From IMG/VR virus record IMGVR_UViG_3300017987_000001, positions 124,001-188,000 of that record: a DNA stretch of 64,000 nt, one strand, 5' to 3'. The notes under the pieces were generated by a model that saw only the letters and a list, made by a program, of their open reading frames with translations, had not been told where the DNA came from and made no database searches. The first letter of the stretch is position 1. Each line of letters opens with the position of its first letter. Shown one piece after another: positions 25,513 through 33,902 of the stretch. Source of the stretch: a virus. Made by a program: the position numbers and the translations under genes.

Positions 25513-26419
25513 AGACTTCCCTCAGCCTCTCGTCTGCCAGTCGAAGGTAGCGATTGTTCTGGAGATACTCCGTCAGCTGCTTGCCGAGCTTGTGGCGAGG
25601 GAGCACCTTGATGACGGTGGCGTTCGCGGCGCGAGAGCGCTTCTTCTGCGTGTCGCCGAGAACGTTGGTCTGCTCGAAGAAGAACTTCCACCCATCGGAG
25701 AACCGAATGCCGAGCTTGTTGCACAGGTTCTGCAGGAAGGCATCCGGGTCGCGACAGAAGTGCTCGTAGCGCACGATCGGGATCTTGTGCTGGATGAGCT
25801 TGTCGACGTAGACGAGATACGCCTTCGCGTACCGGTTGGCCTTACTGAACTGACGATCGGACCAGCCGTGGAATTTCGCAAAAGATAGTGCACAGTCGAC
25901 CGCGTTGCGTACATAGGCTACTGTACGCGGACCGTTCCCGAGCAGCACGTGTGTGCGAAGATCCTTGTGGGTTCGCCCACCATTGAAGTCGGTGGTATAG
26001 AAGCTGTTGATCGTCCAGTCGCGTACGACTACCGCGCGGTTCTCTCGCTCCGCCCACACGCGATCGAGATGATCGACGCAGGAGAGCCATGGCGTGCCCT
26101 TGGGGATATCGACATTGAACCAGTTGCGCGCCTGCCAGTGCGCGGAGTGAATGCCTGTGTGGATACTCGGATGAACCTCTGAGAGCACGGCATGACCCAT
26201 CGCAAGCAGGCACCTGTTCAGCACCGTAGCGCCGGTGCGCGCCCACGCGTAGATGAGCGGCACGTTGACACGAATATGCGGTTCGGGAGCCTTGAGAACG
26301 GTAGGCGCTCTCGGCTTGGCCTTTCGCCTGCGCTCGTCGAGCGCACGCTGCCGCGCCCGCGAAATTGCGGCTGCGCGGGGATTCTGGTTTGCTCTATCGC
26401 CTTTGTATGCCCGGCTCAT
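25502..26419 (-). CDS. Sulfotransferase-like protein
   Basis: 305 residues. After a basic N-terminal extension, LIYAWARTGATVLNRCLLAMG (55-75) fits the 5'-phosphosulfate loop of PAPS sulfotransferases, and RTVAYVRNAVDCALSFAK (165-182) fits the 3'-phosphate-binding element with R171 and S179. VRYEHFCRDPDAFLQNLCNKLGI matches the usual C-terminal region. Such enzymes transfer sulfate from PAPS to a sugar or other acceptor. In this island a sulfated glycan is plausible; PAPS would come from the host. Confidence 0.75.
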   Translation of the reverse strand: MSRAYKGDRANQNPRAAAISRARQRALDERRRKAKPRAPTVLKAPEPHIRVNVPLIYAWARTGATVLNRCLLAMGHAVLSEVHPSIHTGIHSAHWQARNWFNVDIPKGTPWLSCVDHLDRVWAERENRAVVVRDWTINSFYTTDFNGGRTHKDLRTHVLLGNGPRTVAYVRNAVDCALSFAKFHGWSDRQFSKANRYAKAYLVYVDKLIQHKIPIVRYEHFCRDPDAFLQNLCNKLGIRFSDGWKFFFEQTNVLGDTQKKRSRAANATVIKVLPRHKLGKQLTEYLQNNRYLRLADERLREVYGK

Positions 26420-26422
26420 GAC

Positions 26423-27073
26423 TCACCGCTTCAGAAGGTAGTTCTCGCCGTCGTAGACCTCGGGGTCAGAATAGCCACGTGCGGCCAACCACTTCAGCGC
26501 ATCCTCGGCACTCTGGCCCCGCTTCCCCAACGCATGATTCAGCTCGACCATGACGTAGGGATTGAGATGCTCCAGTGTCGACTCGGCGCCCTGCAGCACC
26601 TCAAAGTCATATGAATCCACATCGATCTTGATTGCATCAACGTGATGGAGATTCTCGCGATCAATGAAGTCGTCGATCGTGACGAACGTATACTCTTGGA
26701 ACTCGGGCGCCTGTCCCCAGACCTTGAAGATGCCATCCTCGATCTTGCCGCTCTTCGCACCCATCGCGCAGCGCCAGCAGTCGACATTGTCGCCGCACTG
26801 ATCCTTCGTCTGATTGTGCTTCACGTTCTCCATGAGCATAGCGAACGTCTCGGTCGGCTCGATGGCCAGCACGTGACCCTTCGGTGCGAGCTGGGAGAAG
26901 AGGAGCGTGTAGTAGCCGATGTTCGCACCCACATCGATGATGGTCCAGTCTTCCTTCACGTGCTGGACGAACCACTTCTTCGTCTGCATCTCGCAGTTCG
27001 GGTAATAGTTCGCGAACTGTGGATAGAATGCGATCAGCTCGATGGGGTCTCTGCCGGGAATGTTCGTGTGCAT
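26423..27073 (-). CDS. FkbM-family methyltransferase
   Basis: 216 residues from the ATG at 27073, which overlaps the TAA stop of the upstream gene (TAATG). WTIIDVGANIGYYTLLFSQ (SAM loop), LAIEPTETFAMLMENVKHN and VDAIKIDVDSYDFEVLQGA are the three hallmark blocks of FkbM methyltransferases, in order. Full-length for the family. Second FkbM-like gene in the island. Probably O-methylates a sugar. Confidence 0.88.
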   Translation of the reverse strand: MHTNIPGRDPIELIAFYPQFANYYPNCEMQTKKWFVQHVKEDWTIIDVGANIGYYTLLFSQLAPKGHVLAIEPTETFAMLMENVKHNQTKDQCGDNVDCWRCAMGAKSGKIEDGIFKVWGQAPEFQEYTFVTIDDFIDRENLHHVDAIKIDVDSYDFEVLQGAESTLEHLNPYVMVELNHALGKRGQSAEDALKWLAARGYSDPEVYDGENYLLKR

Positions 27074-28116
27074 TATGATGGCCTCGATGGTCCGGGTCGG
27101 AGGGTGCGAGCAATCGGAGGCGGCTGCGTGCGCTGCCTCTTGGGGCTTGGCTTCAATGCACGCTGAGGCGTGGGCGGCTGGATACGCTTGCGCGGCGTCA
27201 CCGCCTTCGAGACCCCCACAGGGGTCGGATGCTTCGGAAGCGGCGGGATCTCGCGCATCTTCGGTGCGGGTACGAGCATGTCGAAGCCCATAACCTTCGT
27301 CGTCTGCACGTGTCCCAGCCCCCAGCGTCGCCGATCGTTGGTATACGGCATCCACAGCTCGGGGTTGTATTCCGGCCCCCACGGTGGATCCTGCGGGAGC
27401 CGCTTGTGATTCACATACGACGACTTATGCCACAGATGGTAGCAGCTGCCCGTCGCTACGATCTTGCCCTTCAGCTTGATCACCTGAGAGCACAGCCGAT
27501 GGTCCTTGTGGATTTTCGCCCAGCGGATCGTCTCATCGTAACCGAGCAACGCCTTCCAGTAGGATACGAGCGCCATCTGGAAGTCCCCCGCGCCCTGCGT
27601 GTACGCAGGAGGCACCGACTTCCAGTTCTTCACGACGATGTCCGGACTGGTCAGCTCCTCCGCGCGCTCGTAGACACGGTCGGACTTGATATCGGTCCGA
27701 TGCACTGTGCGATAGAGCGTGCGAGGCTGGCAGCCCTGCCATCCGGCAAGCAATTCCACGGTATCGGGGCCGAAGAGAATATCAGCGTTCGTGCACAGCG
27801 CAACCTTCGCAGTGCTGCGCCTGAGCGCGACGTTCTTGGCGAAGAACTCCATGATGACCATCTTCGGATTGTCGCACACCATCGAGTGCCACTCGGGGCC
27901 AACGACGTACGCCTTGGAGTTCGGAACCTCGTTGATGTAGCGATGAGCCAGCGTGCCGAGCTTGTCGTGCGGCGAGTTCCACTCGACGAACGTGAACTGG
28001 AAGTCCACGTCCGCCTCAGCGAGTGCTCGCGCATTGAACTGTGAGGCATAGATCAACCGACCGCCGAAGTCACCGGTGTGGTTGTCCGCCCGCCCGACAA
28101 CGATGATCTCAAGCAT
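27073..28116 (-). CDS. Glycosyltransferase-like protein with basic Pro-rich tail
   Basis: 347 residues. The first 270 form a GT-A-like domain with VALCTNADILFGPDTVELL (DxD-type element) and GAGDFQMALVSYWKALLGYDE downstream, as in family 2-like enzymes that use an alpha/beta Rossmann domain. Residues of about 275-347 are Pro/Arg/Lys-rich and look disordered (RKRIQPPTPQRALKPSPKRQ). The 3' end overlaps the start of the FkbM gene. Tail function unknown; it may bind nucleic acid or the membrane. Confidence 0.68.
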   Translation of the reverse strand: MLEIIVVGRADNHTGDFGGRLIYASQFNARALAEADVDFQFTFVEWNSPHDKLGTLAHRYINEVPNSKAYVVGPEWHSMVCDNPKMVIMEFFAKNVALRRSTAKVALCTNADILFGPDTVELLAGWQGCQPRTLYRTVHRTDIKSDRVYERAEELTSPDIVVKNWKSVPPAYTQGAGDFQMALVSYWKALLGYDETIRWAKIHKDHRLCSQVIKLKGKIVATGSCYHLWHKSSYVNHKRLPQDPPWGPEYNPELWMPYTNDRRRWGLGHVQTTKVMGFDMLVPAPKMREIPPLPKHPTPVGVSKAVTPRKRIQPPTPQRALKPSPKRQRTQPPPIARTLRPGPSRPS

Positions 28117-28780
28117 CTTTGTTCAGTACCAGTTCCAGCCACTCCATCTCCGCTTCGGGGAGCGGCATCTGCGTGCCACGGCGCTTCACGAGTGTGATAC
28201 CGGGGATGCTACGCTTCGGCACGTACTTCATCTTCGGCTGATTCCACTGCGTCCCAAACGGATAACGATCAAAGCCCATCACGTCAAACTGATCCGTCGA
28301 GCGAATCTCCTCGACAAGCTTACGTACGCCTGCCATCTGCGTGCTGTCGTGCATGATCCAGAAGTCGGTCAGCTTCTGCGCTCCCAGCCAGTCAGCCTTC
28401 GAGCCTTCGTAGGAGTGATCGCCGTCGATGAAGCACAGTCCGAAGCGGTGGCCATCCTCCGTAAGCTCCTGCAATGCATTCTGACTGTAGTCATTCATGA
28501 TGTGAAGAAACTTCTCCGGGGCGTGCTGAACTTCCCAATTCTTCTTTATGTAGGGAATACACGCCGGATTCTTCTCGATCGTGACGATGTGCACGTTCTT
28601 CGTCGTGTTGGTCGCCGATGCGCCCTTCCAGAGCGACAGCGTGCCCAGCCCCATATTCGCACCGATCTCAAGGATGCGCTTCGGCCGCAGGAGTGCTGCG
28701 ATGCCGTAGAGGAAGTAGTACTCCTCGATGAGGCACGACTCCGAGAACGTCAGTCCTTCACACTTAATGGCTTGCAGCAT
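28109..28780 (-). CDS. Class I SAM methyltransferase (Methyltransf_24-like)
   Basis: 223 residues. ILEIGANMGLGTLSLWKGAS is the SAM-binding loop, and GLCFIDGDHSYEGSKADWLGA is the signature D-G-x-H-x-Y-x-x-x-x-x-D block of the Methyltransf_24/cephalosporin-hydroxylase-like group, followed by DFWIMHDSTQMAGV. Family members act on sugars and natural products. Overlaps both flanking genes by several bases. Confidence 0.85.
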   Translation of the reverse strand: MLQAIKCEGLTFSESCLIEEYYFLYGIAALLRPKRILEIGANMGLGTLSLWKGASATNTTKNVHIVTIEKNPACIPYIKKNWEVQHAPEKFLHIMNDYSQNALQELTEDGHRFGLCFIDGDHSYEGSKADWLGAQKLTDFWIMHDSTQMAGVRKLVEEIRSTDQFDVMGFDRYPFGTQWNQPKMKYVPKRSIPGITLVKRRGTQMPLPEAEMEWLELVLNKDA

Positions 28781-30062
28781 GTGTACGCTCCTTCAGCAGG
28801 CTGTCGACCTCGTCCCAGAAGTGTTGGTACAGCCAGTGATCGCACCGTTGATTGAACCACTGGAGCCCGCGCAGCGCTATCGGCTTGTACTTGTCGAACC
28901 GGCGCACGAGTTCGGTGAGCTGCGGTATCAGTCGCTCCTTGACCGGACGAGCGAGCTGCACGTAGTTGTTGTCGGGTTTCAGCCCAACGAGCTTACACTC
29001 AGGCACCGTGGGAGCCACCATCAGTGAGCATGCACTCGGGATCTCCGAGTACTTGTTCACGAGGTAACCGAACTTGTCCTGCCCGAACACACAGATCTTC
29101 GCTTGCGACAGATGCTTCGACCACAGCAGGAGGGGTGGAGCAGCGTACTTCGATGCGCTGATGTTCTCCTTCCCCACCTTGGGCGCTGGCGTGCCCCACA
29201 GCTTCAGCTTGAACGGTACCTTCGTATTGCGCAGCAGGTTCCAGATTGCCGTGCGCTCGGGGTACACCGGCCCAGCCACGCCGATCACCATCACGTCGTA
29301 CGGTCGCTTCTTGAACGTCGTATTCTGGTTCGCCCAGAACGGATCGGCGAGGAACGGCGTGAAGATGACCCTCGTCTGCTTGGCGATGCTGAACGCGCCG
29401 TTCCAGATCGATGGATAGGGCGTGAGCACGGCCGCAGGCTTCTTGTCGAAGAGCTGCTGCGCGCGCTTCTGGATCGCAGGCGGATGATGATCGTGACAGT
29501 ACAGGAAGATCGGCGGGTTGCCCTTCTGCGTAAGCAGTGGCGTCTGTCCGTGCACCGTCATGATGATGAAGTCGTAGTCCTTCAGATTGTAGCGGTCGAT
29601 GTCGCCGAACCCGCAGAAGGTCGTCTGGTACGGACTCATCCGCTTGCGCCAGAGCATGAGACCGGTCTTCGGACCGTGACGCACGAGCAGATGCGGCGCT
29701 CCGGCCACGAACAGACACTTGCGCCCGGGCAGGTCGGCGTGCTTCCCCAGTGCGAAATTGTAGTTGCGACGGAGATGCAGCCACTCGGGCTTCAGTACGT
29801 TCGCACACTGCTGCTGCATCTGTGCCTTGTGCGCCGGGTGCCCGCATGAATGCGGCTTCCACTGATTCCTCCCCGAGATGCGTGACTGCCACTCCATGAG
29901 CGTACACAGCTCGCAGTTGGTGATCTCGCGCGGTCCGCCGTAGGTCTCCATATGCTCGCGCGTGATAGTGCATAGCGCGAGATCGTTCCCCCATGCGACC
30001 GTGGAGAACTCCTCGCGCTGGAACCACGCCTTGCGAGCAAGCTGAAAGACCCGGGACGCCAT
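28764..30062 (-). CDS. Probable GT-B-type glycosyltransferase
   Basis: 432 residues. No DxD. The C-terminal half has the layout of GT-B enzymes: PYDVMVIGVAGPVYPERTAIWNLL, then FKLKLWGTP, then HLSQAKICVFGQDKFGYLVNKYSEIPSACSLMVAP, the usual place of the nucleotide-sugar binding region (acidic E in YSEIPS). The N-terminal part has several Cys residues (CELC and CGHPAHKAQ), possibly a metal site. Family assignment is tentative. Stop and start overlap neighbours. Confidence 0.62.
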   Translation of the reverse strand: MASRVFQLARKAWFQREEFSTVAWGNDLALCTITREHMETYGGPREITNCELCTLMEWQSRISGRNQWKPHSCGHPAHKAQMQQQCANVLKPEWLHLRRNYNFALGKHADLPGRKCLFVAGAPHLLVRHGPKTGLMLWRKRMSPYQTTFCGFGDIDRYNLKDYDFIIMTVHGQTPLLTQKGNPPIFLYCHDHHPPAIQKRAQQLFDKKPAAVLTPYPSIWNGAFSIAKQTRVIFTPFLADPFWANQNTTFKKRPYDVMVIGVAGPVYPERTAIWNLLRNTKVPFKLKLWGTPAPKVGKENISASKYAAPPLLLWSKHLSQAKICVFGQDKFGYLVNKYSEIPSACSLMVAPTVPECKLVGLKPDNNYVQLARPVKERLIPQLTELVRRFDKYKPIALRGLQWFNQRCDHWLYQHFWDEVDSLLKERTHAASH

Positions 30063-30991
30063 CAGTCAATCCTCCACGGGTTGTGAATGACGATGTTCTT
30101 GGCAATCTGACCCACTTCGAGCACGCCTTGGTTCAGATCGACGAGCGACTTGAATCCGGTGTCCGTGAACTTCGAGTAGTCAACCGCATAGTTGCGGCAG
30201 TCAGCGTCCTTGCCGATCGACGCCTCGTGAATGTACATCGGGAAGAGCTTGTCGATAGCATTCGCAGCTTCACGCTTCGTGAGGTTGAGATGATCCGCTC
30301 CCACGTTGAAGATGTGCCCGCCTACGCTATCGAACTTGTTGATGGCGTGGAGGTAGCTATCCGCAGCGTCACGAACGTGGAGGAACGTGCGCCTGTGGCC
30401 GCCCTCGTAGATCACGAGATAGCGCTTGCGCACGGCGTGGAACACGAAGTTGTTGATCAGCAGGTCGAAGCGCATGCACGGGCTACCGCCGAAGATGGTA
30501 GCGAAGCGAAGGCATGCAGCACCCGCGTCCTGACAGATCTTCTCCGCCTCGGCCTTCGTATGCCCATAGTGGCTGAGCGGGCTGATCGGCGTCGTTTCGT
30601 CACACACGCCATCCACCATGCCGTACGTGCTACCGGTGGAGGCATACACGAAGACCTGATTCTTCGACACGTGCTTGGCCACGTTGCGGCTGCCAACTAC
30701 GTTGGTCTCAGTAGCAAGCTGCGGGTCAGCGGCGCACGCCGGGAAGCCCACAATCGCGGCGAGATGAAGCACGACATCGTTCTGACTGACGAGCTTGCCT
30801 ACCAGCTCCTCGTCACGGACGTCGCCCTTCACGCAGTCGAACACGCGACTGATGGTCGCATGCCCCAGCAGCGAGTGGAATCCATAGTCTAGCTTGTCGA
30901 GTACGGTGACGCGATGTCCCGCATCGAGAAGACGCCCGCAGAGCACTGATCCGACATAGCCTGCTCCACCCGTAACGAGAACGTTAGCCAT
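30062..30991 (-). CDS. NAD-dependent nucleotide-sugar epimerase/dehydratase
   Basis: 309 residues, extended SDR. Rossmann motif VTGGAGYVGS (6-15), D in VKGDVRD, VYASTGSTYG (115-124) and catalytic Y142-G-H-T-K146. Closest in layout to UDP-glucose 4-epimerase/dehydratase-type proteins. Likely acts in the same sugar pathway as the adjacent UDP-sugar dehydrogenase. The stop overlaps the next gene's ATG (TGATG). Confidence 0.88.
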   Translation of the reverse strand: MANVLVTGGAGYVGSVLCGRLLDAGHRVTVLDKLDYGFHSLLGHATISRVFDCVKGDVRDEELVGKLVSQNDVVLHLAAIVGFPACAADPQLATETNVVGSRNVAKHVSKNQVFVYASTGSTYGMVDGVCDETTPISPLSHYGHTKAEAEKICQDAGAACLRFATIFGGSPCMRFDLLINNFVFHAVRKRYLVIYEGGHRRTFLHVRDAADSYLHAINKFDSVGGHIFNVGADHLNLTKREAANAIDKLFPMYIHEASIGKDADCRNYAVDYSKFTDTGFKSLVDLNQGVLEVGQIAKNIVIHNPWRID

Positions 30992-32297
30992 TGGTATGCA
31001 ATCCGTTTCTGTAAAGGTCGACTACACGCTTGCCAGAGAGCTTGTAGTCGAGCACCTTCGCGAAGACCTCGGGCTGCAGCCGCATGTTGACGATGATCGC
31101 ATCCGAGGTCTCAAGTAGATCATCGACATTCGCCGTAAGATTGTGCATCAGTTCCGCAGCTTCTGCATCGCCACGAACCATAAGATCGAGCGTGACGTCG
31201 TCGGTGTCCGAGAAGATCGGATCCCAGAAATGGATCCCCACGTCATCGCCCTCGGCAAGCGCGAAGAACTCCACAGCGAGCGAGTGCCGAGCGTCGGGGT
31301 ATCCGGGGCGATAACCCATGCCGATCATGCCGAGCGTGTTAACGTCATCGTGATCGGCAGCTTCCCGGTAGATGCGCTGGATGCGGTCGCGGTTGTGGAG
31401 ATTCGCCAGTGCGAGCGTCGGGCACCGATGCGAGATGAGGTTCTCCAGCAAGATGCCGCGCAGGATGGCGCTGTCCTTCGGCAAGCACGTGCCACTGAAC
31501 GGAGGACCGGCCTTCATGTGGGAGAGTGTGAGCAGTCGTCCGGCGCTGCTCTCGCAGAATGTCAGATGCGTGACGATCGTGGGGTCGACGCCGAAGTGGT
31601 CGCACAGATCACCCAGTTCGTTGGCGAAGTTGATCTTGAGACACATGTACGTGTTGTGCATCAGCTTGACGAACTCGGCCTCTTCGTAGCTACAACGACT
31701 CTGCTCCGTCTCATTCCATGTCACCGAGCGAATGAACTTGTCGAGCTTGTCGTTCGGCCTGCCGATCTCGCGCTGCCACGACTTCAGCGGTCCCATACCG
31801 AGCACGATCTTGGGCGGATGCAGGAAGTCGGTCACGCCAGCGCCCGCGCGCAGGAACACGGGCTGATACACGAACTGTGCCTCGCAGTCCTTGAGCGCGG
31901 GAAGCACGTGCTTCGCAATCGTGCCCGGAAAGACCGTCGAGCCGAGGATGAGGATCTGCCCCTTCTTCAGGATGGGCGCCAGATCCTTCAGGAGGCCCGT
32001 CAGAGCGCTGAAATCACAGACCTCGTACTCTGACCCCTCGGGAACGATTGAGGGCGTCTGAACGGCTATGAAGATGATCTCCGCATCAGCGACGTACGCG
32101 AGATCATTGGTGATGTAGGCGCGCTTGTAGTCGATGCCATTCCAGCAGCTTTCCTCGCCCTCGAACAGCTTCCCGCTCTCCCACGCTTCGAGCTTCGTGC
32201 GGTCCTTATCGATGACGATCAGGTCATGCCCTGCGAGCAGCGCTGCACCGCCCCAGCTGATTCCCATGTTGCCCGCACCGATGAGTGCTACCTGCAT
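30984..32297 (-). CDS. UDP-glucose/GDP-mannose dehydrogenase family protein
   Basis: 437 residues starting MQVALIGAGNMGISWGGAAL at 32297; an upstream extension to 32396 is out-of-frame shadow. NAD-binding GAGNMG near the N-terminus. EFVKLMHNTYMCLKINFANEL (209-229) with K211 and the catalytic-cysteine block FSGTCLPKD (C271) are the defining motifs of enzymes that oxidise the sugar C6 to a uronic acid. A C-terminal NAD/UDP-binding domain follows. The ATG lies one base after the TAG of the upstream gene. Suggests a uronic-acid-containing glycan. Confidence 0.9.
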   Translation of the reverse strand: MQVALIGAGNMGISWGGAALLAGHDLIVIDKDRTKLEAWESGKLFEGEESCWNGIDYKRAYITNDLAYVADAEIIFIAVQTPSIVPEGSEYEVCDFSALTGLLKDLAPILKKGQILILGSTVFPGTIAKHVLPALKDCEAQFVYQPVFLRAGAGVTDFLHPPKIVLGMGPLKSWQREIGRPNDKLDKFIRSVTWNETEQSRCSYEEAEFVKLMHNTYMCLKINFANELGDLCDHFGVDPTIVTHLTFCESSAGRLLTLSHMKAGPPFSGTCLPKDSAILRGILLENLISHRCPTLALANLHNRDRIQRIYREAADHDDVNTLGMIGMGYRPGYPDARHSLAVEFFALAEGDDVGIHFWDPIFSDTDDVTLDLMVRGDAEAAELMHNLTANVDDLLETSDAIIVNMRLQPEVFAKVLDYKLSGKRVVDLYRNGLHTNG

Positions 32298-32298
32298 G

Positions 32299-32985
32299 CT
32301 ATCTCCTCGCGATCTTGAATGGCTTGCGCTTGCCCTGCAGTACCATGCGCAGGCTCTGCTTGTAGCCGAGATGGGTGGACATATCGAGTACGCCAAGCCA
32401 CGGCCTCGGCTTCATCTTCAGGAACTTCTGATCGTAGTACCAGTCGGACATCGACTTCTGGTCCACGCGCCCGGTGACCTTCGGGATGCCGAACTTCTCA
32501 GCGAAGTCACGTCGAACAACCCAGCACGGGCCGTTCGACGTGTTCTTCAACCGCACCTCATAGTCTCCGATCTGAACGGTGGAGCGCGTGGGGTGCTTGC
32601 GCTCCTGCAGTCGATCGGTATGCATCGCTGCAGCTACCACATCCTCGCGCTCGTCGAGCACGAGCTTGCCCGCCTTCAGCCACTCGGGCTTGAGAATCAT
32701 GTCGTCATCAACCCACGACACGTACTTCGCGTCGCTCGCTTCTACCTGCTTCCACATCTGGCGCAGCGCGTACGACTTCTGCCACTGCGGAACGTTGCGC
32801 TGATTCTTGATGATCTGTTGCACGCGTCCAACAGTCTTCAGCCACTTGTACGTGCCGTCGATCGAGCCGTTGTCGATGACGAGCAGGTGGGCATCTCCGA
32901 TGTCGGATGCGAGCAGCGACTCCACGCACTGCTTCAGGAAGTCGAGTCGATCACGCGTGATCACCGTGATGATTGTGTCGGGCAT
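32299..32985 (-). CDS. Family 2-like glycosyltransferase
   Basis: 228 residues. ITVITRDRLDFLKQCVESLL at the N-terminus and HLLVIDNGSIDGTYKWLK (donor-base-binding D), then YVSWVDDDMILKPEWL with the metal-binding DDD, are typical GT2 features. Short for a GT2 enzyme but with the complete catalytic core. It contains palindrome site 3 at codons 51-57. Overlaps neighbours at both ends. Confidence 0.85.
   Translation of the reverse strand: MPDTIITVITRDRLDFLKQCVESLLASDIGDAHLLVIDNGSIDGTYKWLKTVGRVQQIIKNQRNVPQWQKSYALRQMWKQVEASDAKYVSWVDDDMILKPEWLKAGKLVLDEREDVVAAAMHTDRLQERKHPTRSTVQIGDYEVRLKNTSNGPCWVVRRDFAEKFGIPKVTGRVDQKSMSDWYYDQKFLKMKPRPWLGVLDMSTHLGYKQSLRMVLQGKRKPFKIARR
32815..32834. repeat. Interspersed palindrome, site 3 of 7
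   Basis: CTGTTGCACGCGTCCAACAG, 17 of 20 matches to the consensus and itself symmetric at 18 of 20 positions. Lies in the GT2 gene and encodes GRVQQ, the same residues as site 1. Confidence 0.55.
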
Positions 32986-33866
32986 CAGAGTCGATCCTTT
33001 TTGTAAACGCTGTAGAGCAGCTTAACGATGGTCCCCGTGATCTGTGCAGGCGGGAGCACCACGCCCTTCTTGTGCAGGATCACTTCCACGGGCGTAGCGA
33101 ACGGATTCCAGTCCTTCTCGTACCGAACTTTGTTGCCGCCGCCGATCAGGCTCTGGAAGCGGCTCGTCGCCCACACGACGTGAGGCACGCGGCAGAGCGA
33201 CGCCAGATGCATCGGACCGCTCGACGGGCCGATCACGAGCTGCGAGCTGGCAATGAGGTTCACCAACTCGTTCAGTGGCATGCCGCGCTTGTCCGTCACG
33301 CCTATGGGCAGGAGTGAAGCGTGCTTGGTACCGATCGCCACAATCTCTTCACGCTTTGCGATCTTCTTCGTGACGATCTGCTCGATCAGTCGGTCCCACA
33401 TCTTCTGCGGATAGTTATCCCCGGCGAATGGAGCAGCGCATCGACGATTGCGCGCGTGAATGACGACCTTCCACGGTGTCGGGATCAGGCCGCCATATGG
33501 CACGAATGACTGATCGCGGAGCTTTCGTCGAGGAGGACGGCGTACCCAGCTCTCCAGCCTAATCACTTCGTATCCGAGCTTCTGGTACTTGTGCTCGTAG
33601 GCGCTCAGCTCGCCACGAACGCGCGCGACCTCGGCGGGGTTGTCGACCTTGCCCTTACGTGGACGGTGCCCGTCACGATCGCAGAGGATGACATGGGGAA
33701 TGAAGGTGTGACTGAAGTCACGGTAGAGCGGCCAGAGCCCTTCCGTGCTGCAGATGATTACGTTTCGGGGATCAATACCCTGAGCCTGCTTGCGTACGAA
33801 GCCCTGCCACTCCATCAACTCCCAGCCGAACTCCGATACGCACGGTCCAGCGATAAGCGCCTTCAT
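32985..33866 (-). CDS. Family 9-like glycosyltransferase (heptosyltransferase fold)
   Basis: 293 residues. The C-terminal half contains PLNELVNLIASSQLVIGPSS followed by GPMHLASLCRVPHVVWAT, the conserved donor-binding region of GT9/ADP-heptose transferases (D/S-x-G-x-M-H-x-A). The N-terminal half begins KALIAGPCVSEFGWELMEWQ. This is the first gene of the glycan island after the portal gene, from which it is separated by a 36-bp gap holding a small hairpin (GTCCCT/AGGGAC). Donor sugar unknown. Confidence 0.8.
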   Translation of the reverse strand: MKALIAGPCVSEFGWELMEWQGFVRKQAQGIDPRNVIICSTEGLWPLYRDFSHTFIPHVILCDRDGHRPRKGKVDNPAEVARVRGELSAYEHKYQKLGYEVIRLESWVRRPPRRKLRDQSFVPYGGLIPTPWKVVIHARNRRCAAPFAGDNYPQKMWDRLIEQIVTKKIAKREEIVAIGTKHASLLPIGVTDKRGMPLNELVNLIASSQLVIGPSSGPMHLASLCRVPHVVWATSRFQSLIGGGNKVRYEKDWNPFATPVEVILHKKGVVLPPAQITGTIVKLLYSVYKKDRL

Positions 33867-33902
33867 TGCCCTGCGGTCCCTCCTCGATTAGGGACGGCGG
33901 CG

